Shown in pieces: positions 1-8,998 of a stretch of DNA of 64,000 bases. Under the pieces are notes generated by a model. That model did not search any database and was not told where the DNA came from. It worked only from the letters and a program-made list of their open reading frames with translations. Numbering within the stretch: position 1 is the first letter of the stretch; the number at the start of each line of letters is the position of its first letter. The position numbers and the translations under genes are program-made. This DNA comes from Stenotrophomonas indicatrix (GTDB taxonomy: Bacteria > Pseudomonadota > Gammaproteobacteria > Xanthomonadales > Xanthomonadaceae): assembly GCF_002750975.1 (NCBI RefSeq), contig NZ_PEJS01000001.1, positions 1,736,001 to 1,800,000 of the forward strand, read 5' to 3'.

Positions 1-1083
1 GTTGATGCGGCCGAGGTTGGCCTTGACCGTGTCGACGGTGGTGGTCATCGCCGCCTTTTCGCCCGGATAGCGCGCGATGTCGCTGCTGAGGTCGCCCACG
101 GCGTACTGCTGCACGACATTCAGCACATCGTGCAGGGTCTGCACGTGGCTGCCGACCAGGACGTTGGTTTCCTGCACCATCAGTCCGTATTCGCCGGGGA
201 AGCTGCTGGCGTCGATGCGGTAGCTGAGTTCACCGCCATCGTGGCGGCGCGCCATCTCGCGCTGGCCGCTGATGACCGCGTGCAGCTGCTGCTGCATGCG
301 CGACATGGCTTCGAGCAGGCGACCGGTTTCGTCATGCGGCTGCGGGCCGATGTGGCTGTCCAGCTTGCCGCCGGCAATGCCTTCGGCCACGGCGGTGGCC
401 TGCTTCAGCGGGCGTGCGATGCGGTTGCCGATGACCCAGCTCAATGCCAGCACGATCAGCACCAGTACGCCGCCGGCCAGGGTCATGATGGCGGTGAAGA
501 CCAGTGCCTGCTGCTGCACGTCATCCATGTATACGCCGCTGCTGACCACCCAGTTCCAGGGCTTGAACAGGCCGGCGTAGGACGCCTTGTCGTACAGGCC
601 TTCGCTGTTGGCCTTGGCCCACTTGTAGGAGACCACCCCGCCGCCCTTGCGAGCCACTTCCACCAGGTCGTGGAACAGCTGCACGCCGTCCTCGGAGCGG
701 AAGTCCTTCATGTCCTTGCCGATCAGGTCCTTGCGGAACGGATGCATCAACACGCGGTAGTTCGTGTCGTAGACGCTGTAGTAATACGTATCGCTGTCGG
801 CGCGCATGCGCGCCAGCGCATCGAGCGCGGCCTGGCGGGCGGCGGGCTCGGTGAGTTCGCCGCTGGCGGCCAGCCCGTGGTAGTGGTCGAGGATGCCGTA
901 GGTCAGTTCAACCTGGGTCTTCAACGACGACTTGCGGGTTTCATTGAGGTCCAGGTACTGCATGCGGGCAGCGATCACCGAGAGCGCGATCACGCCGAGT
1001 GCGATCAGCAGCGTGAGCAGATTGAGCTTGCGTCGGACGGAGAGATTGCTGAAGTAGTGTTGCCAGCGATGCAGGAGATTCAT
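1..1083 (-). CDS. Methyl-accepting chemotaxis protein with Cache sensor (N-terminal part)
   Basis: The first 361 codons of a chemoreceptor that continues beyond the left edge. After the ATG at 1083 come a short cytoplasmic stretch, a membrane helix at about residues 19-39, and a periplasmic single-Cache-type domain (YYYSVYDTNYRVLMHPFRKD, then WNWVVSSGVYMDDV). A second membrane helix and consecutive HAMP-like segments follow (RMQQQLHAVISGQ, then VVQQYAVGDLSSDI). The methylation and signalling domains lie outside the window. Cache receptors bind small ligands such as organic acids or amino acids; the ligand cannot be told from sequence. A good FliA-type promoter lies 68 bp upstream, so it is probably a single late flagellar gene feeding one of the CheA kinases encoded nearby. 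Confidence 0.9.
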   Translation of the reverse strand, partial: MNLLHRWQHYFSNLSVRRKLNLLTLLIALGVIALSVIAARMQYLDLNETRKSSLKTQVELTYGILDHYHGLAASGELTEPAARQAALDALARMRADSDTYYYSVYDTNYRVLMHPFRKDLIGKDMKDFRSEDGVQLFHDLVEVARKGGGVVSYKWAKANSEGLYDKASYAGLFKPWNWVVSSGVYMDDVQQQALVFTAIMTLAGGVLVLIVLALSWVIGNRIARPLKQATAVAEGIAGGKLDSHIGPQPHDETGRLLEAMSRMQQQLHAVISGQREMARRHDGGELSYRIDASSFPGEYGLMVQETNVLVGSHVQTLHDVLNVVQQYAVGDLSSDIARYPGEKAAMTTTVDTVKANLGRIN

Positions 1084-1150
1084 CGAGCAGTACCCGGGTG
1101 GTGGTGGGTGGAGGCGCCGGTGCTGATCGGGAGCAGCGGTGACATGACCG

Positions 1151-1177
1151 TTATCGGCCGCGGGGGCGGGGGATTGA
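1151..1177 (-). promoter_or_regulatory. FliA (sigma-28) promoter of the Cache MCP
   Basis: On the minus strand the sequence reads TCAA-N15-GCCGATAA. The -10 element is a full match to the enterobacterial/pseudomonad sigma-28 consensus and the spacing is exact. It lies 68 bp upstream of the receptor ATG. FliA itself is encoded at 18685-19428. Confidence 0.8.
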
Positions 1178-1302
1178 GGTGGGCTGGTCGAACGTATTCA
1201 GGTTTGTTCGCAGCGGCGGCTGCGGCGCTGCCTGCGGCAGGCTTTTGGAGCGAGAGCAACAGCAACAGCGGATGGTCGGCCCTGCAATGTTGAGGGCGAG
1301 CC

Positions 1303-1400
1303 GTGTGGGGATGGGCTGGCGGGACACGCCGTAAACCCATCCATGGGGGCTCGATGGCGCCATCCATGGCGCCAACGGTCCCGCCAGCCCATCCCCGCAC
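1303..1400. repeat. Nested-hairpin intergenic repeat, copy 1
   Basis: Outer 23-nt arms (1303-1325 and 1378-1400) are complementary with one mismatch and enclose a 52-nt core. The core begins ACGCCGT, contains TCCATGGGGGCT, and ends in an inner hairpin TGGCGCC-ATCCAT-GGCGCCA. A second copy at 39091-39190 has the same core length and loop sequences but different stem sequences, so the fold rather than the stem sequence is kept. The function is unknown; a mobile REP-like or RNA-level element is possible. Confidence 0.7.
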
Positions 1401-1458
1401 GACTCATCTGGCATCCCGGTGTCGGACGGCAAGTGCGTTGAGTTTCCAATTGGAAAGA

Positions 1459-1499
1459 GGGGTCAGATCCGTTTTCCGCAGGAAAACGGATCTGACCCC
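1459..1499. repeat. Inverted repeat with GGGGTCAGATCC ends (REP-like)
   Basis: Perfect 19-bp arms (GGGGTCAGATCCGTTTTCC and its complement) are separated by the trinucleotide GCA. It looks like the xanthomonad GGGGTCAGATCC palindromes that I associate with REP/RAYT-type dispersed repeats, but that family assignment is from memory. It lies between the terminator of one MCP gene and the promoter of the next. It could act as a bidirectional transcription barrier. Confidence 0.65.
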
Positions 1500-1547
1500 G
1501 GAAGCACTGCGCCGTTGGCTGGACAACACCTGGCGAGGCCGCAAAAG

Positions 1548-1578
1548 AAAACGCCCCAGCGCAGGGCCGGGGCGTTTT
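1548..1578 (-). terminator. Rho-independent terminator after the PAS-type MCP
   Basis: The arms AAAACGCCCC and GGGGCGTTTT flank an 11-nt loop. Read on the minus strand the hairpin ends in GTTTTCTTTTGC. It begins 23 bp after the stop codon of the MCP gene at 1601-3976. Confidence 0.85.
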
Positions 1579-1600
1579 CGTGCCTCAGGTCAGGCGGGAA

Positions 1601-3976
1601 TCAGAATTCCTGCCAGTCTCCATCAGCCAGTTCGGTGGCCATGGATCGGCCGCCGGTGCTGCGGCGGGCCGGCGGTACGGCCGCTGCCGGAGCCGGGGCT
1701 GCCGGTGCAGACGCGCGCGGTGCCGGTGCGCGCGTGGCGACCACGGCTTCGGCTTCGTCGACCACGAAGATCGAGACTGCCTCGCTCAGGTGGCCCGCCT
1801 GTTCTTCCATCGCACGTGCGGCGGCGGTGGCTTCTTCCACCAGCGCGGCGTTCTGCTGGGTGGTTTCGTCCATCTGCACCACGGTCTGATTGACCTGCTC
1901 GATGCCGGCGCTCTGCTCCTGCGAGGCAGCAGAGATCTCGGACATGATGTCGGTCACGCGTTGCACCGAGGCAACAATTTCGCCCATGGTGGCGCCGGCC
2001 TTGTGCACCAGCGCCGAGCCGTCGTTGACCTTGCCGACCGAGTCGTCGATCAGGCCCTTGATCTCCTTGGCGGCGGCGGCCGAGCGCTGGGCGAGGGTAC
2101 GCACCTCGCTGGCGACCACGGCGAAGCCACGGCCCTGTTCGCCGGCACGGGCCGCTTCCACCGCGGCGTTCAGCGCCAGGATGTTGGTCTGGAAGGCAAT
2201 GCCGTCGATGACCGAGATGATTTCCGCGATCTTCTTCGACGAGGCCTGGATGGCCGACATGGTGGTGACCACCTGGCCGACCACTTCGCCGCCCTGCGAC
2301 GCCACACCGTGCGCGCCGATGGCGAGCTGGTTGGCCTGGCGCGCGTGCTCGGCGTTCTGGCGCACGGTGGAGGTCAGTTCCTCCATCGAGGCGGCGGTTT
2401 CTTCCAGGTTCGCGGCCTGCTGTTCGGTGCGGCGCGACAGGTCGCTGTTGCCGGAGGCGATTTCACCGGCGGCCGAGCTGATCGCACGGCTGGACTGCTT
2501 GATGCGGGTGACGATCTCGCTCAGCTGCGCGGCGGTGGCATTGGCATCGTCGCGCATGCGGGCGAACACGCCCTGGTAGTCGCCATGCATGCGCACGGTC
2601 AGGTCACCCTGCGACAGTGCGGCGAGCAGGCCGGAAATCTGTTCGATGCTGCCCGAGTTGGCGTCCAGCAGGCCGTTGATCTGCTGGGCCAGCTGCAGGA
2701 AGAAGCCTTCCTTGTCGTTGGCATCGATGCGGCCGGACAGGTCGCCGGCAGCAGCCTGGGCGATGACCCGTGCCACTTCCGCCTCGACCTGCGCTTCCTG
2801 GGTGCGGTCGCGCCATTCCACCACGTAGCCGACGGTGTCGCCGTCTTCGTTGCGGATGGTCGACACGACCTGGGCGAACTGGGCATCGCCGTACTGCATC
2901 GGGCGGCGGGCAACGCCATGCTGCTTGAGGTTGGCCAGCAGGGTGTTGTCCATCTCGCCGCGGTGTTCAAGCACGGTGACCGGCTTGCCGACCAGCGAGG
3001 CGTGGACGTCGAAGTCGGGCAGGTCGCGGCGCAGCTCGTCCTGGTACTGGGCCAGGGTCTGCTGCAGGGCGCGGTTGCTGTAGACGATGGTGTTGTTGGG
3101 GTCGGTGAGGTAGACGCCGGTCGAGCTGTAATCCAGCGCGGTGCGGATGCGCAGGTTCTCGCGGGCGATGGCCTGGTCGGTTTCGGTGCGCTCGCGCAGG
3201 TCGCGCTGCATGCGCTGCATGGCCTGCATCAGTTCGCCCACTTCGTCCTGGCGGCTGACATCGATGTGACCATCGAGCTTGCCACCGGCGACGTCGTTGG
3301 CCACCGAGACGGCGCCACGCACGCTGCCGACCAGGGCACGGGCGAACAGCCACACCAGCACCAGGCCCAGCGCGGCGCCGCCGAGCAGGGCGATGACGAT
3401 CAGCACGGCCGAGGCGGAGTAGGTGGAGGCGGCTTCGTCGCGCGAGGCGCGGGCGAGGCGGTTGTCTTCGGCGATCAGCGCTTCAAGCGCGGCACCGGCC
3501 TTGCGGTGTTTGGTGCGGGTCTCGCCGACGAAGGTGTCGATCGCATCGTCGGGCAGGTCCAGCTCCAGCATTTCGGTGACGCTGTCATAGGAGGCCAGCG
3601 CGTCCTTCCAGTCCTTGGCGAAGGTGTCGAACAGCTTCTTCTGCTGTGCGTTGTCGACCAGCTTCGGATAGTCCTTGATCGACTTGTCCATGCTGGTGCG
3701 CAGTTCGACGGCCTGCTTGCGGGCGTCGGCCTTGACGTCGTCGCTGGCGCGGATCAGCTGCTGGTAGGCGCTGTTGCGGTACTCGCCGAGCATGCCGCGC
3801 ATCTCGCCGGCCATGCGGATGCTCTCCATGCGTGAACCAGCCAGTTCGGTGGTCACGTTGTTCAGCGAATGCAGGCCACGGTAGGCGACGATGCCCTGCA
3901 GCAGCATCACCAGCAAGAGGACACCGAAGGTCAGCATGAGCTTCGGCATCAGTTTCAGGTTGTTGATCCACGGCAT
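1601..3976 (-). CDS. Methyl-accepting chemotaxis protein with PAS domain
   Basis: A 791-residue chemoreceptor. Domains in order: first membrane helix (about 12-32), a four-helix-bundle-type periplasmic region (about 35-190), second membrane helix (about 190-212), HAMP, a PAS domain (about 275-395; [20 protein letters not shown], ending [13 protein letters not shown]), another HAMP-like segment ([21 protein letters not shown]), and the MCP signalling domain with the conserved hairpin tip ([20 protein letters not shown]). The C-terminus is DWQEF, resembling the xWxxF pentapeptide that tethers CheR/CheB. A PAS domain suggests redox or ligand sensing, but no cofactor ligand can be assigned. It lies 98 bp downstream of the small exported protein gene and probably shares its FliA-type promoter. 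Its signalling half is nearly identical to that of the MCP at 6367-8613. Confidence 0.95.
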   Translation of the reverse strand: MPWINNLKLMPKLMLTFGVLLLVMLLQGIVAYRGLHSLNNVTTELAGSRMESIRMAGEMRGMLGEYRNSAYQQLIRASDDVKADARKQAVELRTSMDKSIKDYPKLVDNAQQKKLFDTFAKDWKDALASYDSVTEMLELDLPDDAIDTFVGETRTKHRKAGAALEALIAEDNRLARASRDEAASTYSASAVLIVIALLGGAALGLVLVWLFARALVGSVRGAVSVANDVAGGKLDGHIDVSRQDEVGELMQAMQRMQRDLRERTETDQAIARENLRIRTALDYSSTGVYLTDPNNTIVYSNRALQQTLAQYQDELRRDLPDFDVHASLVGKPVTVLEHRGEMDNTLLANLKQHGVARRPMQYGDAQFAQVVSTIRNEDGDTVGYVVEWRDRTQEAQVEAEVARVIAQAAAGDLSGRIDANDKEGFFLQLAQQINGLLDANSGSIEQISGLLAALSQGDLTVRMHGDYQGVFARMRDDANATAAQLSEIVTRIKQSSRAISSAAGEIASGNSDLSRRTEQQAANLEETAASMEELTSTVRQNAEHARQANQLAIGAHGVASQGGEVVGQVVTTMSAIQASSKKIAEIISVIDGIAFQTNILALNAAVEAARAGEQGRGFAVVASEVRTLAQRSAAAAKEIKGLIDDSVGKVNDGSALVHKAGATMGEIVASVQRVTDIMSEISAASQEQSAGIEQVNQTVVQMDETTQQNAALVEEATAAARAMEEQAGHLSEAVSIFVVDEAEAVVATRAPAPRASAPAAPAPAAAVPPARRSTGGRSMATELADGDWQEF

Positions 3977-4074
3977 GGGCGTTGCGATCTCCTAAGGCAG
4001 ACGCGGCCGGGCGCGGGGCCCGGTTGCAACAGCCACGCCGGCACGCTGGCCGGCGCGGTCTGACGGACAGCGGA

Positions 4075-4458
4075 TTACTTGATGTTGGCCAGCTTCAGGC
4101 TGGACGGCGAGCTGACTTCGATTTCCGCGCGCGAGGCGTCGCGCTGGATCTTGCCGATCACGCACACGGTCTTGCCTTCCAGGGTTTCCAGCGGGAAGGA
4201 GAACTTGCCGCGGTTCTCGCCGGCGATGCGTGCCGAGAAGGTGTGGCGCGGGAAGGCGCCGCCCATGTACAGGAAGGTCGGCTGGCCTTCGGAACCTTCT
4301 GCGAAGCGGGCTTTTTCGACCTTGCCGCAGACCATGCCGTCCTTGCCGACGGCGCGCGGTGCCATCTCCGGCGGAATCATCTCGGCCGACTGCGCGAAGG
4401 CGGAGGAAGCGGTGGTGGCCAGGACGGCAGCCGAAACGAACGCAAGCAGGGACTTCAT
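4075..4458 (-). CDS. Small exported protein of unknown function (OB-fold-like)
   Basis: A 127-residue protein starting MKSLLAFVSAAVLATTASSA with a clear signal peptide (cleavage near AFAQ-SAE). The mature part contains two cysteines (MVCGKV and KTVCVIGKI) that could form a disulfide, and alternating beta-strand segments (CGKVEKARF, FSARIAGENRGKFSF, AEIEVSSPSSLKL) that look like a small OB-fold. I do not recognise a named family. The ATG at 4458 was chosen because the longer upstream frame runs through the CheW gene and SMAG repeats. A FliA-type promoter at 4532-4558 and the MCP gene immediately downstream place it in the flagellar/chemotaxis regulon, so a periplasmic accessory to the receptor or motor is possible but unproven. 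Confidence 0.8.
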   Translation of the reverse strand: MKSLLAFVSAAVLATTASSAFAQSAEMIPPEMAPRAVGKDGMVCGKVEKARFAEGSEGQPTFLYMGGAFPRHTFSARIAGENRGKFSFPLETLEGKTVCVIGKIQRDASRAEIEVSSPSSLKLANIK

Positions 4459-4531
4459 CGGGGTGATTCTCCGGGGATGGTGATGGTGGATCCGGCCTTG
4501 GCGCGTTCCTGCGCGACCGGCTTCTGTCCCC

Positions 4532-4558
4532 CTATCGGCGTGGATGAGGGGAACTGAA
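4532..4558 (-). promoter_or_regulatory. Candidate FliA promoter of exported protein-MCP operon
   Basis: The minus strand reads TTCAGTTC-N11-GCCGATAG. The -10 element matches 7 of 8 consensus positions and the spacing is canonical; the -35 element is weaker. It lies 74 bp upstream of the exported protein ATG. Confidence 0.6.
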
Positions 4559-4595
4559 GGGCTGCGTAACAGAAACGTGAAAAAGGTCCGTTTGC

Positions 4596-5087
4596 TCAGG
4601 CGGCAGCGTCTTCGACGACGTTGGTCTGACCCATGTCGGCGCTGTCCAGCAGGGTTTCGATATCCAGCAGGATCAGCATGCGGTCGTCGTGGGTGCCGAT
4701 GCCGGAGATGAAGCGGGTGTCGACGGCGGCGCCGAATTCCGGGGTCGGGCGGATCTGCTCGGCCGACAGCGGGATCACGTCGGAGACGCTGTCGACCACG
4801 ATGCCGACCACGCGGTCGTCCACGTTGAGCACGATCATCACGGTGAAGGCGTCGTAGCGGGCGTCTTCCAGGCGCAGCTTCAGGCGCAGGTCGATCACCG
4901 GCACGATGGTGCCGCGCAGGTTGATCACGCCCTTGATGTAGTCCGGGGCATCGGGGACGCGGGTGACGGCGTCGTAGCCGCGGATTTCCTGCACCTTGAG
5001 GATGTCCACGCCGTAGTGCTCGGCACCGAGGGTGAAGCTGAGGAATTCGCCATCGGCGCCGGCGGCGGAGCTGTTCTTGTCGTTCAT
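4596..5087 (-). CDS. cheW: Chemotaxis coupling protein CheW
   Basis: A 163-residue single CheW domain: [20 protein letters not shown] near the N-terminus, the typical [14 protein letters not shown] segment at about residues 70-85, and [13 protein letters not shown]. CheW bridges MCP signalling tips and the CheA kinase in the polar array. It has its own FliA-type promoter (5130-5156) with a leader of about 40 nt, so it is probably a separate transcript between two MCP units. It is distinct from the CheW-like ParP at 11789-13153. Confidence 0.97.
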   Translation of the reverse strand: MNDKNSSAAGADGEFLSFTLGAEHYGVDILKVQEIRGYDAVTRVPDAPDYIKGVINLRGTIVPVIDLRLKLRLEDARYDAFTVMIVLNVDDRVVGIVVDSVSDVIPLSAEQIRPTPEFGAAVDTRFISGIGTHDDRMLILLDIETLLDSADMGQTNVVEDAAA

Positions 5088-5129
5088 CGAGGGGTCCTGG
5101 TTCTGCCGGAAGTGCCGGTGTCAGGCTCG

Positions 5130-5156
5130 ATATCGGCCCCTGGGTGGGGGACTTTA
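5130..5156 (-). promoter_or_regulatory. FliA promoter of cheW
   Basis: The minus strand reads TAAAGTCC-N11-GCCGATAT, an almost complete sigma-28 consensus with exact spacing. It is 43 bp upstream of the cheW ATG. Confidence 0.85.
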
Positions 5157-5164
5157 GGCATCTG

Positions 5165-5365
5165 GTAGTGCCGGCCGCTGGCCGGCAATCCTGCATCCAC
5201 GCATGGCGTGGATCTACCGGGGAGGGGTAGTGCCGGCCGCTGGCCGGCAGTTCCTGCATCCACGCATGGCGTGGATCTACTGGTTCCTGCATCCACGCAT
5301 GGCGTGGATCTACTGGCACCGGTATCCACGCGGTTTCGAGGTTGCCGGCCAGCGGCCGGCACCAC
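5165..5365. repeat. Cluster of six SMAG-type palindromes between ycgR and cheW
   Basis: Two sub-types are interleaved. The form GTAGTGCCGGCCGCTGGCCGGCA occurs at 5165-5187 and 5227-5249 on the plus strand, and with GTGG as its head at 5343-5365 on the minus strand. The form GTAGATCCACGCCATGCGTG (continuing GAT) occurs on the minus strand at 5195-5217, 5258-5280 and 5291-5313. A decayed copy is near 5330. Facing pairs can fold into long hairpins. The cluster begins 14 bp after the ycgR stop codon and likely serves as its 3' end. Confidence 0.85.
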
Positions 5366-5379
5366 CCGCCGTGGGGGTG

Positions 5380-6153
5380 TCAGAGCTCGCCGTTGCGGCG
5401 TGCCTTGCGCTGGCGGTCGATGCGGAAGATGTAGCGCTGGATGGCGCTGTCGCCACCGCGCGGCAGGTCGTCGAAGCGCATGCCGACGCGCTTGACCTCG
5501 GTGCCGTTGGGCAGGCGTTGCGGCAGCAGGTTGCAGACCACCAGTTCGATCTGCAGGTCTGGGCCATCGGGCATCGACAGCTGCGCGCGGTAGCGCTGTT
5601 GCAGGCCGAAGATCGCGCAATCGACGGGCACGGTCACCGCCAGGCCGCCGCCACTGATGTCCACCACCCGCATCGACAGCGCTTCGGCCTGGGCCTCGCC
5701 CGGCGGCAGCAGCAGGTGCGGTGAATCGGTGATGGGGGTCTCCAGCCGGTACAGTTCGCGTCGCTGCAGATGCACTAGCTCCTCGGGGAACGGTGCCCGG
5801 AAGGCGACGTGGCCTTCGTTGTCCACGCGTTGCAGTTCGTGCAGGCGGAAACGCACCATCACTCGTTCCAGCTGGGCGAAGCAGAGCAGGTGGTCGGCCT
5901 GTTCGGCGGCGCGGTTGGAGGCCTCCTGCGGGCTGCCATCGAGCAGCAGGAAATCCTCGTCGTCGTCCAGTTCAAGCAGGGCGGTGGGGAAGGATCGATC
6001 GCGGCCGTCGATATGGGCGTTGATCAGTGATCGCTGGTCGATCAGTGAACGCAGCAGCTGCCGCACCTGGCGGGGGTTGCGGACCAGAAAGCGATCATCC
6101 GCGGCATCGGCCGCATGGACTTCGGGCAGTGCAGTGTCGTGGCCGTCGGACAT
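5380..6153 (-). CDS. ycgR: Flagellar brake protein YcgR (PilZ domain)
   Basis: A 257-residue two-domain c-di-GMP effector. The N-terminal YcgR domain covers about residues 20-130. The C-terminal PilZ domain carries the RxxxR motif ([11 protein letters not shown], about residues 138-148) and DISGGG (the D/NxSxxG motif). On binding c-di-GMP, YcgR-family proteins act on the flagellar motor (MotA/FliG side) and slow swimming. A FliA-like promoter is present upstream, which fits expression with the motor and chemotaxis genes. The upstream signal (made or removed c-di-GMP) could come from the GGDEF/EAL protein at 25472-27601. Confidence 0.92.
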   Translation of the reverse strand: MSDGHDTALPEVHAADAADDRFLVRNPRQVRQLLRSLIDQRSLINAHIDGRDRSFPTALLELDDDEDFLLLDGSPQEASNRAAEQADHLLCFAQLERVMVRFRLHELQRVDNEGHVAFRAPFPEELVHLQRRELYRLETPITDSPHLLLPPGEAQAEALSMRVVDISGGGLAVTVPVDCAIFGLQQRYRAQLSMPDGPDLQIELVVCNLLPQRLPNGTEVKRVGMRFDDLPRGGDSAIQRYIFRIDRQRKARRNGEL

Positions 6154-6208
6154 GGAATCTGTGGTCAGGGGCGGGCGCCGACGCGTGTGGGCGCGTGGCT
6201 CGAAAGAG

Positions 6209-6235
6209 GTATCGGCTGCGTTGCGGATTTATGTA
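6209..6235 (-). promoter_or_regulatory. Candidate FliA promoter of ycgR
   Basis: The minus strand reads TACA-N15-GCCGATAC. The -10 element is good; the -35 has one deviation from TAAA. It lies 56 bp upstream of the ycgR ATG. Confidence 0.6.
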
Positions 6236-6302
6236 GCACCGAACGCACTCGTTTGCTCCGTTGTGCCATGCCCGCGGCGGTCGGGCAAGCGTGGTGCCCG
6301 GG

Positions 6303-6357
6303 CCGGGCATGGCCCGGCGCTGCCTTTCCGCTGACGGGGTGGCGCGCGGCCACCCCG
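6303..6357 (-). terminator. Hairpins after the poly-HAMP MCP
   Basis: A 9-bp stem (CGGGGTGGC, GCCACCCCG; loop 5 nt) at 6335-6357 begins 10 bp after the MCP stop codon. It is followed on the minus strand by a SMAG-like palindrome with a GCAG instead of GTAG head (about 6303-6324). No T-tract follows, so termination efficiency is uncertain. Confidence 0.5.
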
Positions 6358-6366
6358 ATGCTGCGA

Positions 6367-8613
6367 TCAGAACTCCTGCCAGTCGCCGTCACCGGCCAGG
6401 GCCGGCTGCGCAACGGGTTTGCGCACGCGCGCCGGTGCGGCGATGGATGCGGGCGCCGCCTTGCGCGGAGCACTGCTGGCCACGGCCATGGCTGCGCGCG
6501 GTATCGCATTGCCCGCGCTCGGTGCGGCCAGGCGGAAGCGTGCGACGGCCTCGCCCAGCTGTGCGGCCTGGTCTTCCATCGCCCGCGCTGCGGCGGTGGC
6601 TTCTTCCACCAGCGCGGCGTTCTGCTGGGTGGTTTCGTCCATCTGCACCACGGTCTGGTTGACCTGCTCGATGCCGGCGGACTGCTCCTGCGAGGCGGCG
6701 GAGATCTCGGCCATGATGTCGGTCACGCGCTGCACCGACGCGACGATCTCGCCCATGGTGCTGCCGGCCTGGTGGACCAGGCTGGAACCCTCGGCGACCT
6801 TGCCGACCGATTCGTCGATCAGCCCCTTGATCTCCTTGGCGGCGGCGGCCGAGCGCTGGGCGAGGGTACGCACCTCGCTGGCGACCACGGCGAAGCCACG
6901 GCCCTGTTCGCCGGCACGGGCCGCTTCCACTGCGGCATTCAGCGCCAGGATGTTGGTCTGGAAGGCGATGCCATCGATGACCGAGATGATCTCGGCGATC
7001 TTCTTCGAGGAGGCTTCGATGGCCGACATGGTGGTGACCACCTGGCCGACCACTTCACCGCCCTGCGAGGCCACGCCGTGCGCGCCGATGGCGAGCTGGT
7101 TGGCCTGGCGCGCGTGTTCGGCGTTCTGGCGCACGGTAGAGGTCAGTTCCTCCATCGAGGCGGCGGTTTCTTCCAGGTTGGCCGCCTGCTGTTCGGTACG
7201 GCGCGACAGGTCGCTGTTGCCGGAGGCGATTTCGCCCGAGGCCAGGGTGATGCTCGAGGTGCTGGCCTGGATTTGGCTGACGATCTGGGTCAACTGGGCG
7301 ACGGTGGTGTTGGCATCGTCACGCATGCGGGCGAACACGCCGTGGAACTGGCCGTCCATGCGTGCGGTCAGGTCACCTGCGGCGATGGACTGCAGCAGCT
7401 GCGACAGCTGGCCAAGATTGCCGTCGGCGACCTCCATCATGCTGTTGAGCTGCTCGATCATCACGCGGAAATCGTGATCGAAGCGCTGCGCATCGCCGCG
7501 CTGGCTGAAGTCGCCGGCGGCAGCGGCCGATGCCAGCTGCTGGATCTGCGTGTTGATGGCCAGCAGGCTGGCCTTGGCCGCATCCATCGATTCGTGCAGG
7601 ATCGCGCGGCTGCCCGGCAACCGGCGCGCATCGGGGGCGAGGTTGCCGGTGGCGTACTGGTTGAGCACATCGATGGCATCACGGATCGCATCGAGGTGTT
7701 CGAAGATGACCGTGTTGATGCCGCCGGCGAGCTGGCCATAGACGCCCGGGAAGTCTTCCGGAATGCGGTGGCTGATATCGGGGCCGGCATGCATCTGTGC
7801 CATCAGCTGGGTCTGCTCGGAGAAGCGACGCAGCATCGCGGTCATCTCCGCGGTGGCCGCCAACATGCGACCCGCCTCATCCTTGCCGGTGGCCTGGGTA
7901 GTGACACTGAGATCGCCGCGGGCGACGGCCTGGATGGCATGCACTGCCTTGCCCAGCGGGCCGACCACGGCGCGCGAGATGATCACGGCCAGGGTGGCGG
8001 CGACCACGACCAGCAGCACGATGGCGGCGATGATGGCCAGCATGCTGTTGCGGTGGGTCGCGTTGGCGTCGTCGATCTTGCCCTGCATCTGGGTTCCCAG
8101 CAGCGCACCCAGCGTCTTCAGGTCCTCGAAGGCTTTGCGGCGCAGGGGGCGCGACTGCTCATCGGAAATCTGCCGGGCCGCTTCGCCATCACCGGCGGTG
8201 GCCGCTTCGCGCAGCTTGGTATTGGCGGCGAAGTAGCCATCGACGTCAGCCTGCACGGCCTGGTACAGCGTGCGCTCCTTGTCGCCGGACGGCAGCTTGG
8301 CATAGGCCGCCAGCTGCTCGCGCACCACTGCAGCGGTGTCGTTCATGCGCTTGTTGTAGTCGGCCACTTTCTCCGGCTGGTCCAGCATGCTGATCTGGGC
8401 CAGTTCATAGGTGCGGAACTCACCCAGCTGCGAGCGCACTTCACCGAGGTACTGCACCGATGGAATGTCGTTGGTCGCCATCGAGGTCAGCTTGGCGTTG
8501 GCTTCGGACAGGCGGACCAGGGCGAACGCACCCAGCACGACGGTCATCAGGGTGGTCAGGGTGAATCCCACAGCCAGCTTGCGGGCGATGGGCAGATCGT
8601 GGAACCACTTCAT
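6367..8613 (-). CDS. Methyl-accepting chemotaxis protein with multiple HAMP segments
   Basis: A 748-residue chemoreceptor. A membrane helix (about 11-32) is followed by a four-helix-bundle periplasmic sensor (about 35-190), a second membrane helix (about 190-212), and at least two and probably three HAMP-like segments ([48 protein letters not shown]). The signalling domain has the conserved tip ([20 protein letters not shown]). It ends in DWQEF, a probable CheR/CheB tether. Its ligand is unknown. It has its own FliA promoter upstream. The last 350 or so residues match the receptor at 1601-3976 almost exactly, including at the DNA level. Confidence 0.95.
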   Translation of the reverse strand: MKWFHDLPIARKLAVGFTLTTLMTVVLGAFALVRLSEANAKLTSMATNDIPSVQYLGEVRSQLGEFRTYELAQISMLDQPEKVADYNKRMNDTAAVVREQLAAYAKLPSGDKERTLYQAVQADVDGYFAANTKLREAATAGDGEAARQISDEQSRPLRRKAFEDLKTLGALLGTQMQGKIDDANATHRNSMLAIIAAIVLLVVVAATLAVIISRAVVGPLGKAVHAIQAVARGDLSVTTQATGKDEAGRMLAATAEMTAMLRRFSEQTQLMAQMHAGPDISHRIPEDFPGVYGQLAGGINTVIFEHLDAIRDAIDVLNQYATGNLAPDARRLPGSRAILHESMDAAKASLLAINTQIQQLASAAAAGDFSQRGDAQRFDHDFRVMIEQLNSMMEVADGNLGQLSQLLQSIAAGDLTARMDGQFHGVFARMRDDANTTVAQLTQIVSQIQASTSSITLASGEIASGNSDLSRRTEQQAANLEETAASMEELTSTVRQNAEHARQANQLAIGAHGVASQGGEVVGQVVTTMSAIEASSKKIAEIISVIDGIAFQTNILALNAAVEAARAGEQGRGFAVVASEVRTLAQRSAAAAKEIKGLIDESVGKVAEGSSLVHQAGSTMGEIVASVQRVTDIMAEISAASQEQSAGIEQVNQTVVQMDETTQQNAALVEEATAAARAMEDQAAQLGEAVARFRLAAPSAGNAIPRAAMAVASSAPRKAAPASIAAPARVRKPVAQPALAGDGDWQEF

Positions 8614-8725
8614 GCAGGGTGCTCCAAGGTGGGCAGAATACCGGCGGCGGCGCCGCGGGCAAAAGGTCGTTGCAGGAGGGAACGGTGGTGCCGGGTGAAG
8701 GATCGGTGACTGCCGTCAACCCGAG

Positions 8726-8752
8726 ATAGCGGCGCAGCTGCGCCGTACTTTA
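8726..8752 (-). promoter_or_regulatory. FliA promoter of the poly-HAMP MCP
   Basis: The minus strand reads TAAAGTAC-N11-GCCGCTAT. The -35 is a full match and spacing is exact; the -10 has two deviations. It is 113 bp upstream of the MCP ATG. Confidence 0.7.
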
Positions 8753-8946
8753 TGGACCGATGTCACATTCGCTGGCGTAGGGGAAACCAACGGAAAGCAA
8801 ACAGTGGCGGGGCTTTCGCCGTGGCGGCGTGGTTTCAGGCGAAACCATGCGCCCGATCAGGTTCACGACGCAGGACGACGGAGGTCACAGTTGCGGGCGC
8901 CGCCGCGTTGCGCGTGGGTACGATTGCTGCCTGCGCTCGCGCGCAA

Positions 8947-8976
8947 ACGAAAACCGCCGCCCCGGAGGGCGGCGGT
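8947..8976 (-). terminator. Rho-independent terminator after cheA1
   Basis: A perfect 10-bp stem (ACCGCCGCCC, GGGCGGCGGT) with CGGA loop; the minus strand continues TTTTCGTTTGC. It starts 23 bp after the cheA1 stop codon. Confidence 0.8.
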
Positions 8977-8998
8977 CAGGTACAACGTGTAGCGCAGC

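Larger units (their letters stand above)
1084..1600. other. 517-bp intergenic region with promoter, composite hairpin, REP and terminator
   Basis: No convincing gene. From left to right it holds the FliA-type promoter of the Cache receptor (1151-1177), a nested-hairpin repeat (1303-1400), a 19-bp-arm inverted repeat (1459-1499) and the terminator of the upstream receptor gene (1548-1578). The remaining bases show nothing recognisable. Open frames here are short and conflict with these structures. Confidence 0.7.
8614..8998. other. 385-bp intergenic region
   Basis: Contains the FliA promoter of the receptor (8726-8752) and the terminator after cheA1 (8947-8976). No supported gene or other structure was seen in the remainder. 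Confidence 0.6.

Noticed and set aside
1204..1248. Small GC-rich hairpin followed by TTTT on the plus strand
   Set aside because: The stem is only six pairs with a one-base loop and there is no plus-strand gene before it.
1580..3835. Long open frame on the plus strand opposite the PAS-type MCP
   Set aside because: Its product is rich in His, Gly, Ala and Arg without any domain, as expected for the mirror of a G+C-rich gene. The minus-strand frame encodes a complete receptor.
4459..5319. Extended upstream frame of the small exported protein
   Set aside because: The extension runs through cheW in another frame and through SMAG repeats. The internal ATG at 4458 gives a clean signal peptide.
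6115..8709. 864-codon plus-strand frame opposite ycgR and the poly-HAMP MCP
   Set aside because: Mirror of real genes; low-complexity composition and no ribosome-binding site or family features.
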